This document shows positions 1-12,000 of a stretch of 64,000 nucleotides of DNA, in pieces. The stretch is from NCBI GenBank assembly GCA_015501585.1, contig JADNRY010000121.1, forward strand, positions 121,422 through 185,421. The letters are read 5' to 3'. Each line of letters begins with the position of its first letter. The stretch's first letter is position 1. This DNA comes from Rhodocollybia butyracea (lineage: Eukaryota; Basidiomycota; Agaricomycetes; Agaricales; Omphalotaceae). The notes beneath the pieces are model-generated. The model worked only from the letters and a program-made list of their open reading frames with translations, searched no databases and was not told where the DNA came from. A program made the position numbers and the translations under genes.

Positions 1-451
1 CATCTTTTCCATCGGCGCAGATATAAACTCCTGGATTATACACGTCTGAAGGCGGACCTCCTACGACTGCCCCGTCGATGAAGGTTATCCCAGTGCCAAC
101 AAACAACTGCGCTATTTGCTTCGCAGTCTCGGGGTTAACGGCGTTGCAGTCGGCGAATATCACCTTGCGAGAAAGGCATATCTCCTTAGAGGTGCACGCG
201 ATTGCCTGTGCAATTGCAAACGCCTCTGACGGAGGGACCACGCTGAGGATATACGTGGCCTGAGAGACAATATCGCGATAGGATGCGTGCTTCATTCCGC
301 ATTCTGTCGCACGGCGCCAAGTGGCTTCGGATCTGCCTTCGAGGTTCGTTAGAATTGTTCCTGCGCCGTGTTGGACCATGCGGTAAGCTAGTTTAGAGCC
401 CATTTGTCCAGCGCCGATTAGAGCAATTGTAGGAGGCGAGTCCAACACCAT
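1..451 (-). CDS. 6-phosphogluconate dehydrogenase-like NAD(P)-binding protein, 5' part only
   Basis: The minus strand reads open from an ATG at 449-451 to the window edge, about 150 codons; the C-terminal half and stop lie outside. The protein starts MVLDSPPTIALIGAGQMGSK, with a Rossmann dinucleotide-binding GxGxxG loop, and continues through SVVPPSEAF and FADCNAVNPET to FIDGAVVGGPPS. The last stretch matches the substrate-loop signature of the beta-hydroxyacid dehydrogenase / 6-phosphogluconate dehydrogenase superfamily. Members oxidise or reduce hydroxyacids with NAD(P) in the cytosol; in fungal relatives the C-terminal domain is often DUF1932, which cannot be checked here. No intron is needed in the visible part. 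The ATG chosen is the only one in frame before the Rossmann fold and leaves the usual 8-10 residues ahead of the first strand. Family assignment is strong; the substrate is unknown. Confidence 0.82.
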   Translation of the reverse strand, partial: MVLDSPPTIALIGAGQMGSKLAYRMVQHGAGTILTNLEGRSEATWRRATECGMKHASYRDIVSQATYILSVVPPSEAFAIAQAIACTSKEICLSRKVIFADCNAVNPETAKQIAQLFVGTGITFIDGAVVGGPPSDVYNPGVYICADGKD

Positions 452-2624
452 GATGAAGGGAGGTGCAGAGGAACGGAGTACGAGTCTGAGTCCGCAAGCT
501 CAAATGCAACCTTCTTCACAGGCGCAGATAGGATCAGTCCCAGCGTGCTTCGTTAGTGGAGCTGCATCAACGTAAAACATCTTTCCTCCGTGCTTTCTTT
601 TCTCTGGACCTTCGCACACGAACCATCGAAATGATGTACGCGCTCAGTTGTATCCCGGATTTACTGCTTTGACACTCGTGACCGTCTATCGGATATCAAA
701 TCATAAACGCCGATATGTTCTTGTACGAGGCTTCTACCTCGTCATCTTCTGGGTCGGCTCCAGGGTAATGAACTACCATGACAACAGGTAAGGACGCCTC
801 GGACTCGGTCAGCGTATGCCCGACCTTTCGCTTAGAATTTGAGCCGGTGACACCAAGAAATCGTCAGTCCTTCGTCACATCGTTTTTAAGAGCGTGAATA
901 AAGAGCGTGAATAAAGAGCACGATGCGACATTATTGAAATTCACGTCTTGAAATCACATTCGTTGTTGCTCTCACCATCATACCCGACAGCGTGATGGGT
1001 AAATAGCATTGGCAAGCGAGCCAAACTATTCGTTAGCCTGATCTGAGGGAAATGTTTAGTGAAAAATTCTAAAACTCACTGAATTTATGTAACAACCGAA
1101 ATTAATATTTGATGACCGAACTGCCATTAATGATGAAACTCTCTCCACCAATAGAACGTGCCTCTACTATAGGCAGATAAGGTGTTTCGGCCAACGTCCA
1201 GTAAGATTTTTCTGTAGTAACACGTACGTTCAACCTGGGAGGGCTAACATAATGGGTATGTACTCAGTAAACAGGATAAGCCTGAGAGGATACCACGAGC
1301 ATGGGGACATCGGGCACCTTACGCGCCAGTTTCGACTTGTCGTGGAGGATAGGAAGTTCTACAGGGGGATCATTCTGATTCTTACTACCACATGACGGAG
1401 AAATCAGCGAGCAGATATGTTCAAAGATTTTCGACAGAGGAAGAAAAGCACAGTGCAGCCAGATGTGCGTCAAGCTCGCGGTGAACTGCAGGACAGATAT
1501 CTATCATGACAATCAAAGCGTTAACACATGGAGGAACAAATTTACCGATTCACGAAAGCACGACGGAGAACTGGGGCAACAGTGGGAAGAAAAAGCACAT
1601 ACTCGTTCTAGTTGCGGCGGTTTTGTAAACCTCAGCTGTCGGAGGCTGACAGTGTATCTCGGCTACTACAATTTATCATGATCAATCGTAAGCTTGAAGG
1701 TGATCGCTCAGAGGACTACCCCTTTAGCAACACTAAGCTGAAAAAATCTAAGATCCCTTTGATTTGTGTTTCACCCGATCACTAAAATGATATTAAGGAT
1801 GAGAGTAGGACAGATTGACCTTTCTTTGACTGATCGCCTTATAAGTGCACCAGGGTACTTCAAGAGGAACAAGTGATTTAAAGGTGATCTAATTTGTCAT
1901 TCCCATACCGAAATCGTGGTCGCAGGCACGAAGCGCTTTCGCAAAAACTCCCCGGGATCACTTTTGGTCCGCTCTAGGCCTCCTAAAAATAAATCAAATA
2001 TAAACTACCCTAGTATGCCAGAGTGACGAGTGCGGTGTCCAATGCAACGCGTCGTAATCGCGAGCTCGCCTTACACGACAGGTACAGTAACGTAGCCATT
2101 GGTCCCGGGGGCATCCAACACACAGTTTGCCCCTGGACATTGCTCTTCCAGCTCCAGTAAGTCGGGTCTCGCACATGCGCTCACATGCTCGATCTTTCAC
2201 CTGAATTTTATTGTAAGTGCTAAGTGCCAACGCCACCGAGTGCATGGTCCTTTCGTGGTCGTGGATATCTTCGGAAACTCCTCCTCACGTCTACACTCTT
2301 GCCATCTACGCGCCCTTAGTCTTGACATTGACATAAAAACATACAGCTCTGGCTGCAAACGTCTTGAGTCGCACTTCTTGACTCAATCCATGATTGGCAT
2401 AAACGATGCAGGTATGTTATATATTATATCAAAAGGACGGATATGCGCGTGATTACCATGGTTATAAAGACGCAGGCGAGACAGGCGGCTTCATAAGACT
2501 AATGAAGTTAGCAGCTGAAAACACGGAAAGATGGACGTATGATATGTTTTGATTCCAGTTTCATAGGGAAAGAAAAGGGCGAAGTATATATACGGTAGGG
2601 GTAGGAACGACTCTCGTTAGCAGG
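452..2624. other. intergenic stretch with no recognisable gene
   Basis: About 2.2 kb between two divergent genes. A minus-strand open stretch at roughly 700-870 ends in acidic residues and might be a last exon, but I find no partner exon or family. The short ORFs around 1264-1681 and 1994-2452 lack recognisable domains. There is a short direct repeat at 890-920 (two copies of a 14-nt unit containing GAGCGTGAATAAAG). Nothing else supported. Confidence 0.5.
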
Positions 2625-4417
2625 ATGGCAAACCCTATTGTCGTGTCGACCCTTGGTCCTTGGTTCATTTCTTATTCATTCTTAACAATGTTAGTATGTT
2701 AGTTGCATCTGTCCTGAAGTGTTTGAACTAATTTGAATTTAGGCTCTATGGGATGGGCATCTTACAGAGCTGGCTCTACTTCCATTGGTATCGTAATGAC
2801 CACTGGTCTTTGAAATCAATAGTGAGCAGAATACTTAGTTCAGGTGATGGAAAAGATCCTACCCTAATATAGCTCCGCGCAGGTCTCTGCACTCATGTAT
2901 TATATGCCAATTTATCGCCGATGTATTGCTAACTGACATGATTCCCATAGATTTTTTGAAAGTGTGCAGACCATTCTGTTATGGGTGGATACGTACATTA
3001 CAGTGGTAAATCATTTCGGGGAGATATCCTACCTACCGACGATCACTTGGTGTGTATTATCAACTTGGACAATGCCTGACACTAGCTCTGAGCTATTTTT
3101 TGCTCTCTACTAGGACATATCCTGTATGGCATTTTCTCTCTCCTTAGATCGCGTTCTGACTCATTTTCAGACACAACAACTATCTAGTGTAAGTGGTGGT
3201 TAGTACCTAGATCCCACTGGTCTATAGTTTAATCCTCATTTGGTTCCGCAGTATCTTTCCGAAGTTACAGTCCAGTCGTAAGCATGTTGAAGCTACTAGT
3301 GTCAAAATTAATTTTTGATTTTCCATAGGTATTTTGCATATGTGGTATATACATGTCAGTGTGTTCGAGCTCCTGTACAAAAATCCATCCACTTAAATTT
3401 AATTTTACCCAGTGAGTGACCGGAGATTAGCACCTATTGTTCCAATTGTTCGTGCCCTACAATCATTGATAGATTCAAAGAATAATCTATTTACAGATGC
3501 TATTGGCTCTGCTGGGTATTGCAAGTGGGTTAGGTGTGTATGTTTTGGCAAACCAGAGTCCTTGCAACTGACTTAAAGCGGTCAAGGGGTGACTATAGTC
3601 ATGTAAGGTTGTTTCTATTCAATGTTTCATGTTTCTCAAGAATAATATCTAATATAGGGCTACCTATGGAATAGCTCATGGAGGGATTGCATTAACTGCT
3701 CTTCCTGTGACGAAGGCTTGTCATATCTGTGCTACTGGACCTCCGAACCGCCACTTATTCCCCAAGTTACTTTAGACTCTGTTCAATCTGCAGCTTCCTG
3801 CCACTTTTGCATGTGATCTTCTCATCACCATATCACTATTTATTACCTTGAGAGGAAAGAAACCAAATATTGCAAGGTAAGGTCTTCAGCATGTATCTGT
3901 TGACATTAGCTAAATTTTCCAGTGGGATTGATGACATGTACCCTGCACTAGCGCAAACAAACACTATGCTGCAGAAACTCATGGTGAATGCTGTGAACCG
4001 TGGTTTTTTTGACAACAATCACTGCTGCTCTGACCCTTATTTTAGTAAGTTATTTCTCACCAGCATCCGTATTCTGTCTGAATTATGCTTTTCAAAGTTC
4101 CTTGCACTTCCCGGAACCTTTTACTTCTATCTGGGAGCTCTACCAAGCAGCAAGTGTATGTTATAAATATACTCCATTATCGAACGTTTCTCAGAAAACT
4201 CTAATTTTTCAGTGTATATGAATAGTTTGTTGGCAATGTACGCTCACTAACTCATTTGTCTCTGACTCTGATGTGTACGTCCGAGAGAAACAGGTTAAAT
4301 AGCAGACAATATGTTGCCGAAAGTTCAAGAAATACTGCCGGTTCAAATTCAATCAGGTTGCCAACCAGCCATGGCGCTGATTTTGAATTATCTACCATGG
4401 TCGGTAATTTTCTTTGA
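2625..4417 (+). CDS. DUF6534-type multi-spanning membrane protein
   Basis: An intron-rich gene for a basidiomycete membrane protein of about seven helices (DUF6534 family, function unknown). Resolved exons: 2625-2689, 2743-2821, a 14-nt microexon 2883-2896, and 2951-3049. Together they encode LGPWFISYSFLTMLYGMGIL, then SALIFFESVQTILLWVDTYI and VNHFGEISYLPTITW, which follow the family's first two helices and loop. The C-terminal exons read LLITISLFITLRGKKPNIAR, NTMLQKLMVNAVNRGFLTTI, LFLALPGTFYFYLGALPSSK, YMNSLLAM and finally LNSRQYVAESSRN. The middle exons (about 3050-3800) are not resolved: I see matching helices but more than one splice choice, and one naive reading meets a stop near 3773 that an intron would remove. 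The start is the first ATG before the LGP motif. A decayed middle cannot be excluded. Confidence 0.72.
2883..2896 (+). other. 14-nt microexon in DUF6534 gene
   Basis: GTCTCTGCACTCAT lies between an AG at 2881-2882 and a GT at 2897-2898. Splicing exon 2 (ending ATA at 2821) to it and on to 2951 gives SIVSALIFFESVQTILLW without a break, exactly the second helix of the family. Without it, exon 2 and exon 4 do not join in frame. The second DUF6534 gene has a microexon of the same length at the same site. Confidence 0.78.
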
Positions 4418-6679
4418 ACATGTTTGACATATTTCAACATTTTCTTGCGTACAGAACAGAAAAGCATTAGGGGCTGATGCTCTTGTATTGTAGAGCTGCA
4501 GAGCTGCAGAGATGTAGACCTATTTACTGGATTCCGAAGGCCTTACTACTTTACTTATTGGATGTATGGAGACAATGGTCACGGTGATGGCAGCCCGGTC
4601 GTGTTGCCAAAATACCATGATAATAGCAAATCTTGGGTCTGTTGCTAACCCAGGACCGTGACATGTAGAAATAAAAATGATTTGTTACAGGCTTTCCGGA
4701 AAATAATGCGATTTTTTCCCACAATTACTTGATTTGGAAACTATCAAGAATTTAGACCCCGAGCGCTCTTTGTTGTTCTTTCCACTTTGGTCTTTGGTGT
4801 CATCACTATTCATCATGGCAACTGCAGGATCAGTCAGGACTCGAAGAAAGTTGCAATTAGTTTGCTGGAGGCTCTCTATTTCTGCTCTTCAAGACATACT
4901 TAAGGCTACTGGATCTGTTAGAGTATATTGCTCAAAAAGTGCAAGTTCACCTGCTCCCCTATCAGTACAAGAGCTTGAAGGTGAAGATGGATATGAGTCT
5001 CCCAACAGGGGACCACAGGTTTGACCCAGATCTGCTGGTACCTATTCCCAAGGGTGCAAGTCAGAATTCTCAAACTTCTGTGCTGACCTGAAATATTTTT
5101 GGAGTTTTCAAATTAATTTGATTATTATACTAATATTTACTTGTTACAATAAATAAAATTACTTACAAGCATCAGTCCCTTCCTGGTAGACCCGTGGGAA
5201 TACTCACCTGGCTGGACCCATGCCTAGAGATGGACACGACGGGAACCTTGATCCGGCGGATCCGGGTCATGCAGGTCTACCTGTGGGTATTTGTACCTAA
5301 AATGTACTTTACAAGGTCTGGAAGTCCCCAAAGAGTGACCTGTGACCTGATCCGGACCCGTGGGAACAGGTACCTGGATCCGGCGGATCTGGGTCAGACG
5401 GGTATTCCCACAGGTCAAACCTGCAGGTCACCTGTAAGGAACTGGACTCGTGTCCATCCTTACCCATGCCGATCCAAGGACTTGCTGGAGTGGCCCAAGC
5501 CACCCAGCGAGTCAAATACACAGCAGACTGTTGTATTTTGCTGATTGGACATACCACAACTCTTGTATTATCTAGCCTCCCCTTGTGCCCTTTTTTCAAA
5601 TTTTGCTTTCCTCATTGTAGAGATAGCAAAATAAAGGCACGTGATCATGGATGTATATGACATGCACCAATCTTAGTAATTGTTGGCAAAAGGCCCTCAC
5701 TTGTACAAATAGCTATGCCACCTGCTTGTACAGTATAAAAATACAAGAGAAATATACAGTAGATGTCAAGGGGGTGCAGGAAATTAAGCGCCCAACCAGG
5801 GGTTGGTTAGTTAGTCTGGCCATGAGGCCAGAAAACAAAGTTTGACCTCTCTCCCAAAATCCAATAGGTCAAATTTTGACTGTTATGCACATGGTATATG
5901 GCTATCACACTATTGTGTTAATTTAGCTATCAAAATAAACCCCACTGGGCTAGATGAGCAACATGTCTAGTCTTGGCAAAATTATGTAATGCATCCAATT
6001 TTTTTGAGCATTGAAGATTAGTATAATAACAAATGGCATACAACACAGAGGTGTGTATATTCAGATATGCAAGGTCAAAAGTCCTTATTCAAATTGACTG
6101 GTAGAATTATCTAATCTTGATTTACCATAAATAGGCCATGGGAATGATTACGTAGTTAGTTAATCTGACCTTGGAGCTTGTTTCAAAAAGTTTGACCTGT
6201 GGTAACATTTTGAAAGGCTTGAAACCCCTTGGTAGATGTACTCCATGAGTCCAGACATGCAATGTAAATTACAGAATTTATAAAGTGCCGTGACCCTCAA
6301 AGAAAGTACCGTAACCTTGAAGACATTCAAATTTCGCCGTCACCCGCCGTCACTCTGCCGTGACCGTTACGGCGGTACGGCGGGGTTACTACGGTAAATG
6401 CCAATGGCCCTTTTACCTATTACAATATTTAAAATCAATTGTTGAGTACAGGTACCTGGCTGGATCTGCTGGATCCCAGTACCCTTTCCCATGGGTCCGG
6501 ATCAGGTCATGGGTCACAATTTTTTTGACACAAATACCCGTGGGGCAGATCCAGTTTACTCAGGTTTACCGGGATCCGGACTCATGTCTTTTGGTTCAGT
6601 TGGAGCTCATGGCTGTTTGATGGCTCTCTTAGCTTAGCTTACAGGTATGTGGTATTTAAATTGCATATGATATTTGAAT
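4418..6679. other. repeat-rich intergenic region, no intact gene
   Basis: No intact gene seen. At 4734-5080 one plus frame reads LLEYIAQKVQVHLLPYQYKS and then a proline-rich tail, probably a piece of an old transposon protein, but I cannot name the family. 5190-5500 and 6450-6600 hold decayed inverted repeats (separate entry). 6285-6400 is a patch of CCGT/GGCG-rich short repeats (several GCCGTCAC and ACGGCGG units) of the kind found at the ends of non-autonomous elements. Confidence 0.45.
5190..6600. repeat. decayed inverted-repeat pair (about 5230-5400 and 6450-6590)
   Basis: The segment around 5331-5410 contains GTGACCTGATCCGGACCCGT and GGTACCTGGATCCGGCGGAT. The reverse complement of 6450-6590 contains the matching order: a GACCTGATCCGGACCCATGG core, then GATCCAGCAGATCCAGCC and GGTACCTG. 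The GTGGGTATTTGT / CGGGTATTTGTG motif also recurs in the same relative position. This fits the remains of a 1.4 kb element with terminal inverted repeats. Ends and target duplication are no longer clear. Confidence 0.5.
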
Positions 6680-8349
6680 TTATTTACAAGTAGCCTCTAT
6701 GATAGCTTGGCCAGTTGAAGCACGTAGACAGAAGATATTATCTAAATGAAAACTGGCTTGTTCAAGAAGATGGCTCCACTCTTCAAATGTTCGGTTTTTA
6801 CCACCGACCAATAATGCCATAGTAAGGTCATACATAGTTGCTGAAGCCTGTAAACATGTGTTCATGTTTTTAGGATACTGTTTGCTTTCCTCCTGTAGTT
6901 GTGGCACAACTATACGATCAATGATGAGAAGCTTGTAAGGGTTTGCCTTCCGTAAGTTGACCAGAATTTTCAATGCTTCGGAATCTGGGTAATTATGCCT
7001 ATTATTATGACCCACCTAATCAGTTATTTATCCCTAGTATTAGTGAATAGAACTCTTACATTATGTTTTTTAGAGCAAACACAGAGTTATCCAGCTCCGA
7101 GGGTTGTGGTGAAAAACAATCTTGAATGCAGAATTGAACCTTGCCTTCCGCTATCCATTGCTTCATTAGAGGAGATGCATTCACAGTTGCCTGGCTAACA
7201 GCAGGAGCAAGATCTTGCACAATGAAAGACAGCTTTGGAACGGAGGGAAGAAGAATTGTGGGCAAGGAGCCAATCCCGCCTCCAACATCCACTATTCGCT
7301 TTTCAGCAGGCAACATATGGAATGGATAGTCTGAGATTGACACGGCCATCAGAGAATATACACCCTAGACCGTGTAGACATTGACACACCAACAGGAAGA
7401 AATGCAAGACCTTCGGTTTGGGACATTCCACGCATCGCAATATTGAAATTCAGACTACGATTAGCCTCGGAATGCAACCACTCAAACCATGTTTGACCTC
7501 CTGTATATAAGGAGAATGCAGAAACAGGATACAAAGGTGAAGATGCAGAAGGCGCCGAATATCGTTTCGAGACTAGTTCTGGAAAAAAAGGCATGGCCGC
7601 AGCATGTTCATGTGTACTACAGGAGGTGAGAACATCATGCATCAGTACGTAGGAGTCAGGAAGCTACCTGGGAAGCTACTTACATAAGTTCAAGGTGGGT
7701 CTTGAATTCAGGATTATTTACTAGTGTTAAACTGGGTAGCGTATTTTTGAACACATTGAGGGAAGTCTCTTGGAATATTCCCGCAACAGCCAAATGGCGC
7801 ATAAGCCGTCCTTTTGGTAAGGTCAGAGCTTCATAAATATTGGAGTTAAATCTAACATTATTATTACCTAAAAGGTCTGAGTCCATTTCGCTTTTCTCTG
7901 CTAATATATCCACCGGTACACCGTTGCATCCTGTATCAGTAGAAACTTTGTGGATAATAGTGGCGATATCCGACTTGACAACAACATCAATTGCCATTGT
8001 TATGTAAAGCTGTAGAACTTTTAACTAGATGTGTATAAGAGCATACCGAAACACATACTGAGCCAGCCGCTTCCAAAATCAGGTGCCGAGGTGGTGTAAC
8101 CAGCTGTGCTAGACGCTCGCATGAAGAACGTAGTTGTGATGCATGCAGTGCCACGTATGCACTCTCATGAAATGGGAGATCGAGATCAGCGGCTGTTTTG
8201 ATGGAAAGTTCACCGTCACTCTGAGGAGATCCATTTTGAAGGGCATCTAAGAGGATGGACCCAGATGATTCTATCGAGGCTAGAAGTGCCTTAAGTGTTG
8301 GAACAAGCTGCTTTTGTGAGTCGGTTTGAGGCCTTGGGTCAATGCTCAT
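6680..8349 (-). CDS. SAM-dependent O-methyltransferase (fungal COMT-type)
   Basis: Six exons (8349-8059, 8009-7868, 7810-7684, 7616-7390, 7330-7060, 6998-6680) join with canonical GT-AG introns to 1377 nt, a 458-residue protein without any break. That is the usual length of fungal secondary-metabolite O-methyltransferases. The N-terminal half is the helical dimerisation region. The SAM-binding motif is IVDVGGGIGSLPTILL, followed by FIVQDLAP and, across intron 5, NIMHNYPDSEALKIL, where the histidine is the expected catalytic base of family-2 methyltransferases. The end, GKNRTFEEWSHLLEQASF, is also typical. It would transfer a methyl group from SAM to a phenolic hydroxyl. It is transcribed divergently from the adjacent PKS with 679 bp between the start codons, so a role in methylating the polyketide is a reasonable inference. 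The substrate is not known. Confidence 0.93.
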
Positions 8350-9028
8350 ATTGTTTCTGAGAAGGAGTATAAGTGAGGGGATAGCAATGCTTTTATACGT
8401 TTACGTGCTTCGTAGTATTACAGTCAGCTGTTAGCTGATTAGCCAAGCTTTTTCTACTCAGTCTTGCTTTGCACGATACTCGTGCAATTTTTGCGAAAGA
8501 AAGTTGTTCCGCACCGCATCTGTGTAGCAGCAACGATTCACGGAATGGTGTCTTCCGCATAATTGCATCCCATGAACACCTTTGTGGGGAATAAAGGGAG
8601 CATGGGAACACGGAGTCAGGACCGGGTCGGTTGTAGGTCGGTTTGCATATATATTGTACTCGGCCATTACGATCTCCCAAGGTCGACCGAAGTCACACGA
8701 GATGTCTCACTCCCACGCATGATTTTTTTCGAATGCTTATCGGCACTAAGAGAATTTCCTTGTGCAACCAAAATTGTTGTTATTCGATATAGAAATCGGA
8801 GATATGTTTATAAGATTACGCTAGCTTATTGAGGTGCACCGCTAAGGGTATGTTATGAAATTACTGTTTTAGGCGAATGAGAAACTTCCATCAGTTACCG
8901 CAGACCAAATTCACAATACCCTTTCCCAGCTTGTAAGTTGAAGTCCCCATATAATCTACGAGTGTTCACGCAAGCCTCTCTCGTCTTAATTGCTGTTTAT
9001 CTACACTCATATTTACCATCGTCTTGCC
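8350..9028. promoter_or_regulatory. divergent promoter between O-methyltransferase and PKS
   Basis: 679 bp separate two divergent start codons. A TATA box serves the methyltransferase at 8391-8397; a TATAAT at 8950-8955 lies 74 bp before the PKS ATG. A shared intergenic region like this often gives co-regulation in fungal metabolite clusters. I did not identify a specific transcription-factor site. Confidence 0.5.
8391..8397 (-). promoter_or_regulatory. TATA box of the O-methyltransferase
   Basis: The minus strand reads TATAAAA 42 bp upstream of the ATG at 8349, followed by a pyrimidine-rich leader. It is part of the shared divergent promoter with the PKS. Confidence 0.5.
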
Positions 9029-12000
9029 ATGGCTTCATTCAGTGGTAAAATTGCCATTATTGGTATGGCCTGCCGTCTTCCAGGAGGAACGCATAGTCCA
9101 GATGAGTTTTGGAGCCTTCTTCTCAGCGAGAAGTGCACAATGGAAGACGTACTTGTTCCTTCTTATAGAGAATATCAGTCCTCTCTTGGCTTACAATGTC
9201 TAGATACCCTCATCACGCTTTAACATTGAAGACTACTGGTCAGAAAACCCAGGAGATTCGAACAAGATGCCGGCCAGAAAAGGGCATTTTCTGCGGGACG
9301 GAATGCTTTTTGATGAAGCATTTTTCAACATATCACCTCGTGAGGCTACAAATACTGATGTTGGTATGGTTTTCTTTGAAATGTAGCCTATTCTCAGTTT
9401 TTTTTTTTACTTACAGCCTCAACATCGAGTCCTTCTGGAAACAGTTGTTGATGCAATGGATGATGCAGGCTATAAGGCTTCATCAAATGGAGGGGAACAT
9501 GGTTGGGATAAATCAAAAATTGGTGTATTTATTGGCAGTGCAGGAGATAGCTACCAGAAGTGACTTAGCTAAACTATCTCGGTTCAACTCTCTACTAATT
9601 GTCCTTTACAGTAACCTTACAAGCCAGCCCATTGATGCATTTTTCTCGACTGGGACCATTCGAGGATTTTCTGGTGGTCGCATTAGCCATCACTTTGGCT
9701 GGCAAGGCCCGTCGATTGTTTACGATACCGCCTGCTCATCATCACTGGTTGCCGTCCATGCTGCTTGCCAATCTCTCCTTCTTAATGAATGTAACGCTGC
9801 GGTCGCAAGCGCTGTTAACATGTGTACATCTCCTGAGATGTACATTGCGCTAAGCAAAGGATTTTTTATTTCGAACACCGAGGGATGTAGAACATTTGAT
9901 GAAACTGCAGATGGATATTGTCGAGGAGAAGGTGTTGGAGTTGTAGTGCTCAAGGTAAGCAAACTCTTCAATCTACTAAGGTAGTCGGATCAACATCCCC
10001 TACAGAGATTTGAAGATGCTTTACGTGATAAAGACAAGATAGACGCGGTCATCGTTGCATCCGGAGTGAATCAGTCCGGACTATCAGAGTCATTGACTAC
10101 ACCTCACCCGGCAATCCAAGCGGATTTGTTTGTTGAAAATTGCAAACGTGCTAATATATCACCTCTTTCGGTCTGCGCTGTGGAAGCACATGGCACAGGT
10201 ACTCAAGCAGGGGACTTCGCGGAAATGGAAGCAATCAAGATGGCTTACTGTGATGGTAGGGAATACTTACCTGAGACAAAGCTATTTGTGGCTTCTGTTA
10301 AACCAAACGTCGGTCATTCAGAAAGTGCAGCTGGTTTAACTAGCCTAATAAAGGCTGTGCTCATGACAAAACATCGCAAAGTATCACCTCATATTGGCAT
10401 TATAACTCGTCGCAACCCTAGGTTGGGTAATTTGGAGCAAGCAGGCATTGTGATTCCCACCACCCCTCAGGAATTGAGACCAATCAATGGCGAGGGGCAT
10501 ATTTTCATTGCAGTGCATAGCTTTGGAGCTCCGGGTGAGCCTTTTATTTTTGAAAACTTGAAATACAGACTCTTGACTCTATTTTTGTGACAGGTGGAAA
10601 TGCAAGTGTCATCATCCAGGATGCCCCTATGCCATCTTATCACCTTGATCAATTTACATCTGATCCCCGCACCCACCATGTTATCGTATTATCAGCAAAG
10701 CCGCATACTCCTCTTTCTACAGTGGGCAAGCAGCTACTGGAGCATCTGAATAATACTGAAGCGATGTCTCTCTCTTCATTGAGTTACACGACCACAGCTC
10801 GTAGGGAAGACTACTCCTCCCGTATTGCACTCAGTGTATCAAGTATAGACGACTTAAAAGATCAACTACAGGCCTGTTTTACTCATGAAACAAATTCGTC
10901 CAGTACGACCATGCCGAGAGTGGGTTTTTTGATAGGAGGGAACGGGTCCCAATTTCAGGGGATGGGAAAACTGTTATATGAGACATCTCCCATTTTTCGG
11001 AAGCAAATTGCTGCCTGTAGCACTGTTGCTCAAGAATTAGGTGTCCATGGGCTCCTTGACCTGATAATGGGTGATATAAATCCTGTCCTGGAAAATCCTG
11101 CATCAGAGCTTTTGGGCGCCGTGGGCATTGTTTCGGTTGGTTATGCCCTGGGAAAGATGTGGATAGATTGGGGTGTCAGACCTCAATTACTGTTGGGCCA
11201 TAGTCTAGGGGAATACGTTGGGCTGGCTTTGGCAGGCTGCATCTCGATAGCTGATGCTATGAGGCTTGTTATCACCAAGATAGAAGCAGTCCATGCTTCA
11301 TCTCATTATCCTAACGGTGGGATGCTTGCCGTTGGCCTGTCACCTCATGACGCAAAGGAGATTATCAGCCTCAGTGGTTGCAGGGAGCTTGAAATTGCAT
11401 GCATAAATGGCACCTCCCAAACAGTTATCTCAGGCACTCGGTTGGAGCTTTTGAAGCTCCAGTCGTTCATTCAATCGATGCCTCACCTCCATTGACCAAA
11501 TTGCTCGCCGGATCTGTTGCATGGCACTCGTCGCATCTATCCAAGTCGGCTGAAATCTTGCAGAAAGTGGCAGGAAGTGTGAGCCTTAGTCCAGCTGAGG
11601 TACCCATGCTGTTAAACGTGGATGGTTCTTTACTTCAACAAGGAGATAGTCTACCCTCTGGATATTTTATGCAGCAGATGATAAGCCCCGTGCTCTTTGA
11701 CATGTGTGCCAATCATACCGCTGCTCGGGACATAGATATCTGGATTGAACTCAGTGCAAAAACCATTCTTATTCCCCTGCTGCGCCCGTCTGTTCCTAGC
11801 GGTACGCGGCTTCTTCCAACCCTGGGAGTGATGGGGGCCAATTGTTGGAGTTCCATTACAAAGGCTCTTGCTCAGCTTTACACAGCTCATGTGCCTATAA
11901 ATTGGGCACAGTTTCATCGACCTTACCCGGTCAATCTTATTCCCTTACCATCATATCCGTTTTCCCGCAATGAACACTGGGTAGAGTATTCAGACCATCT

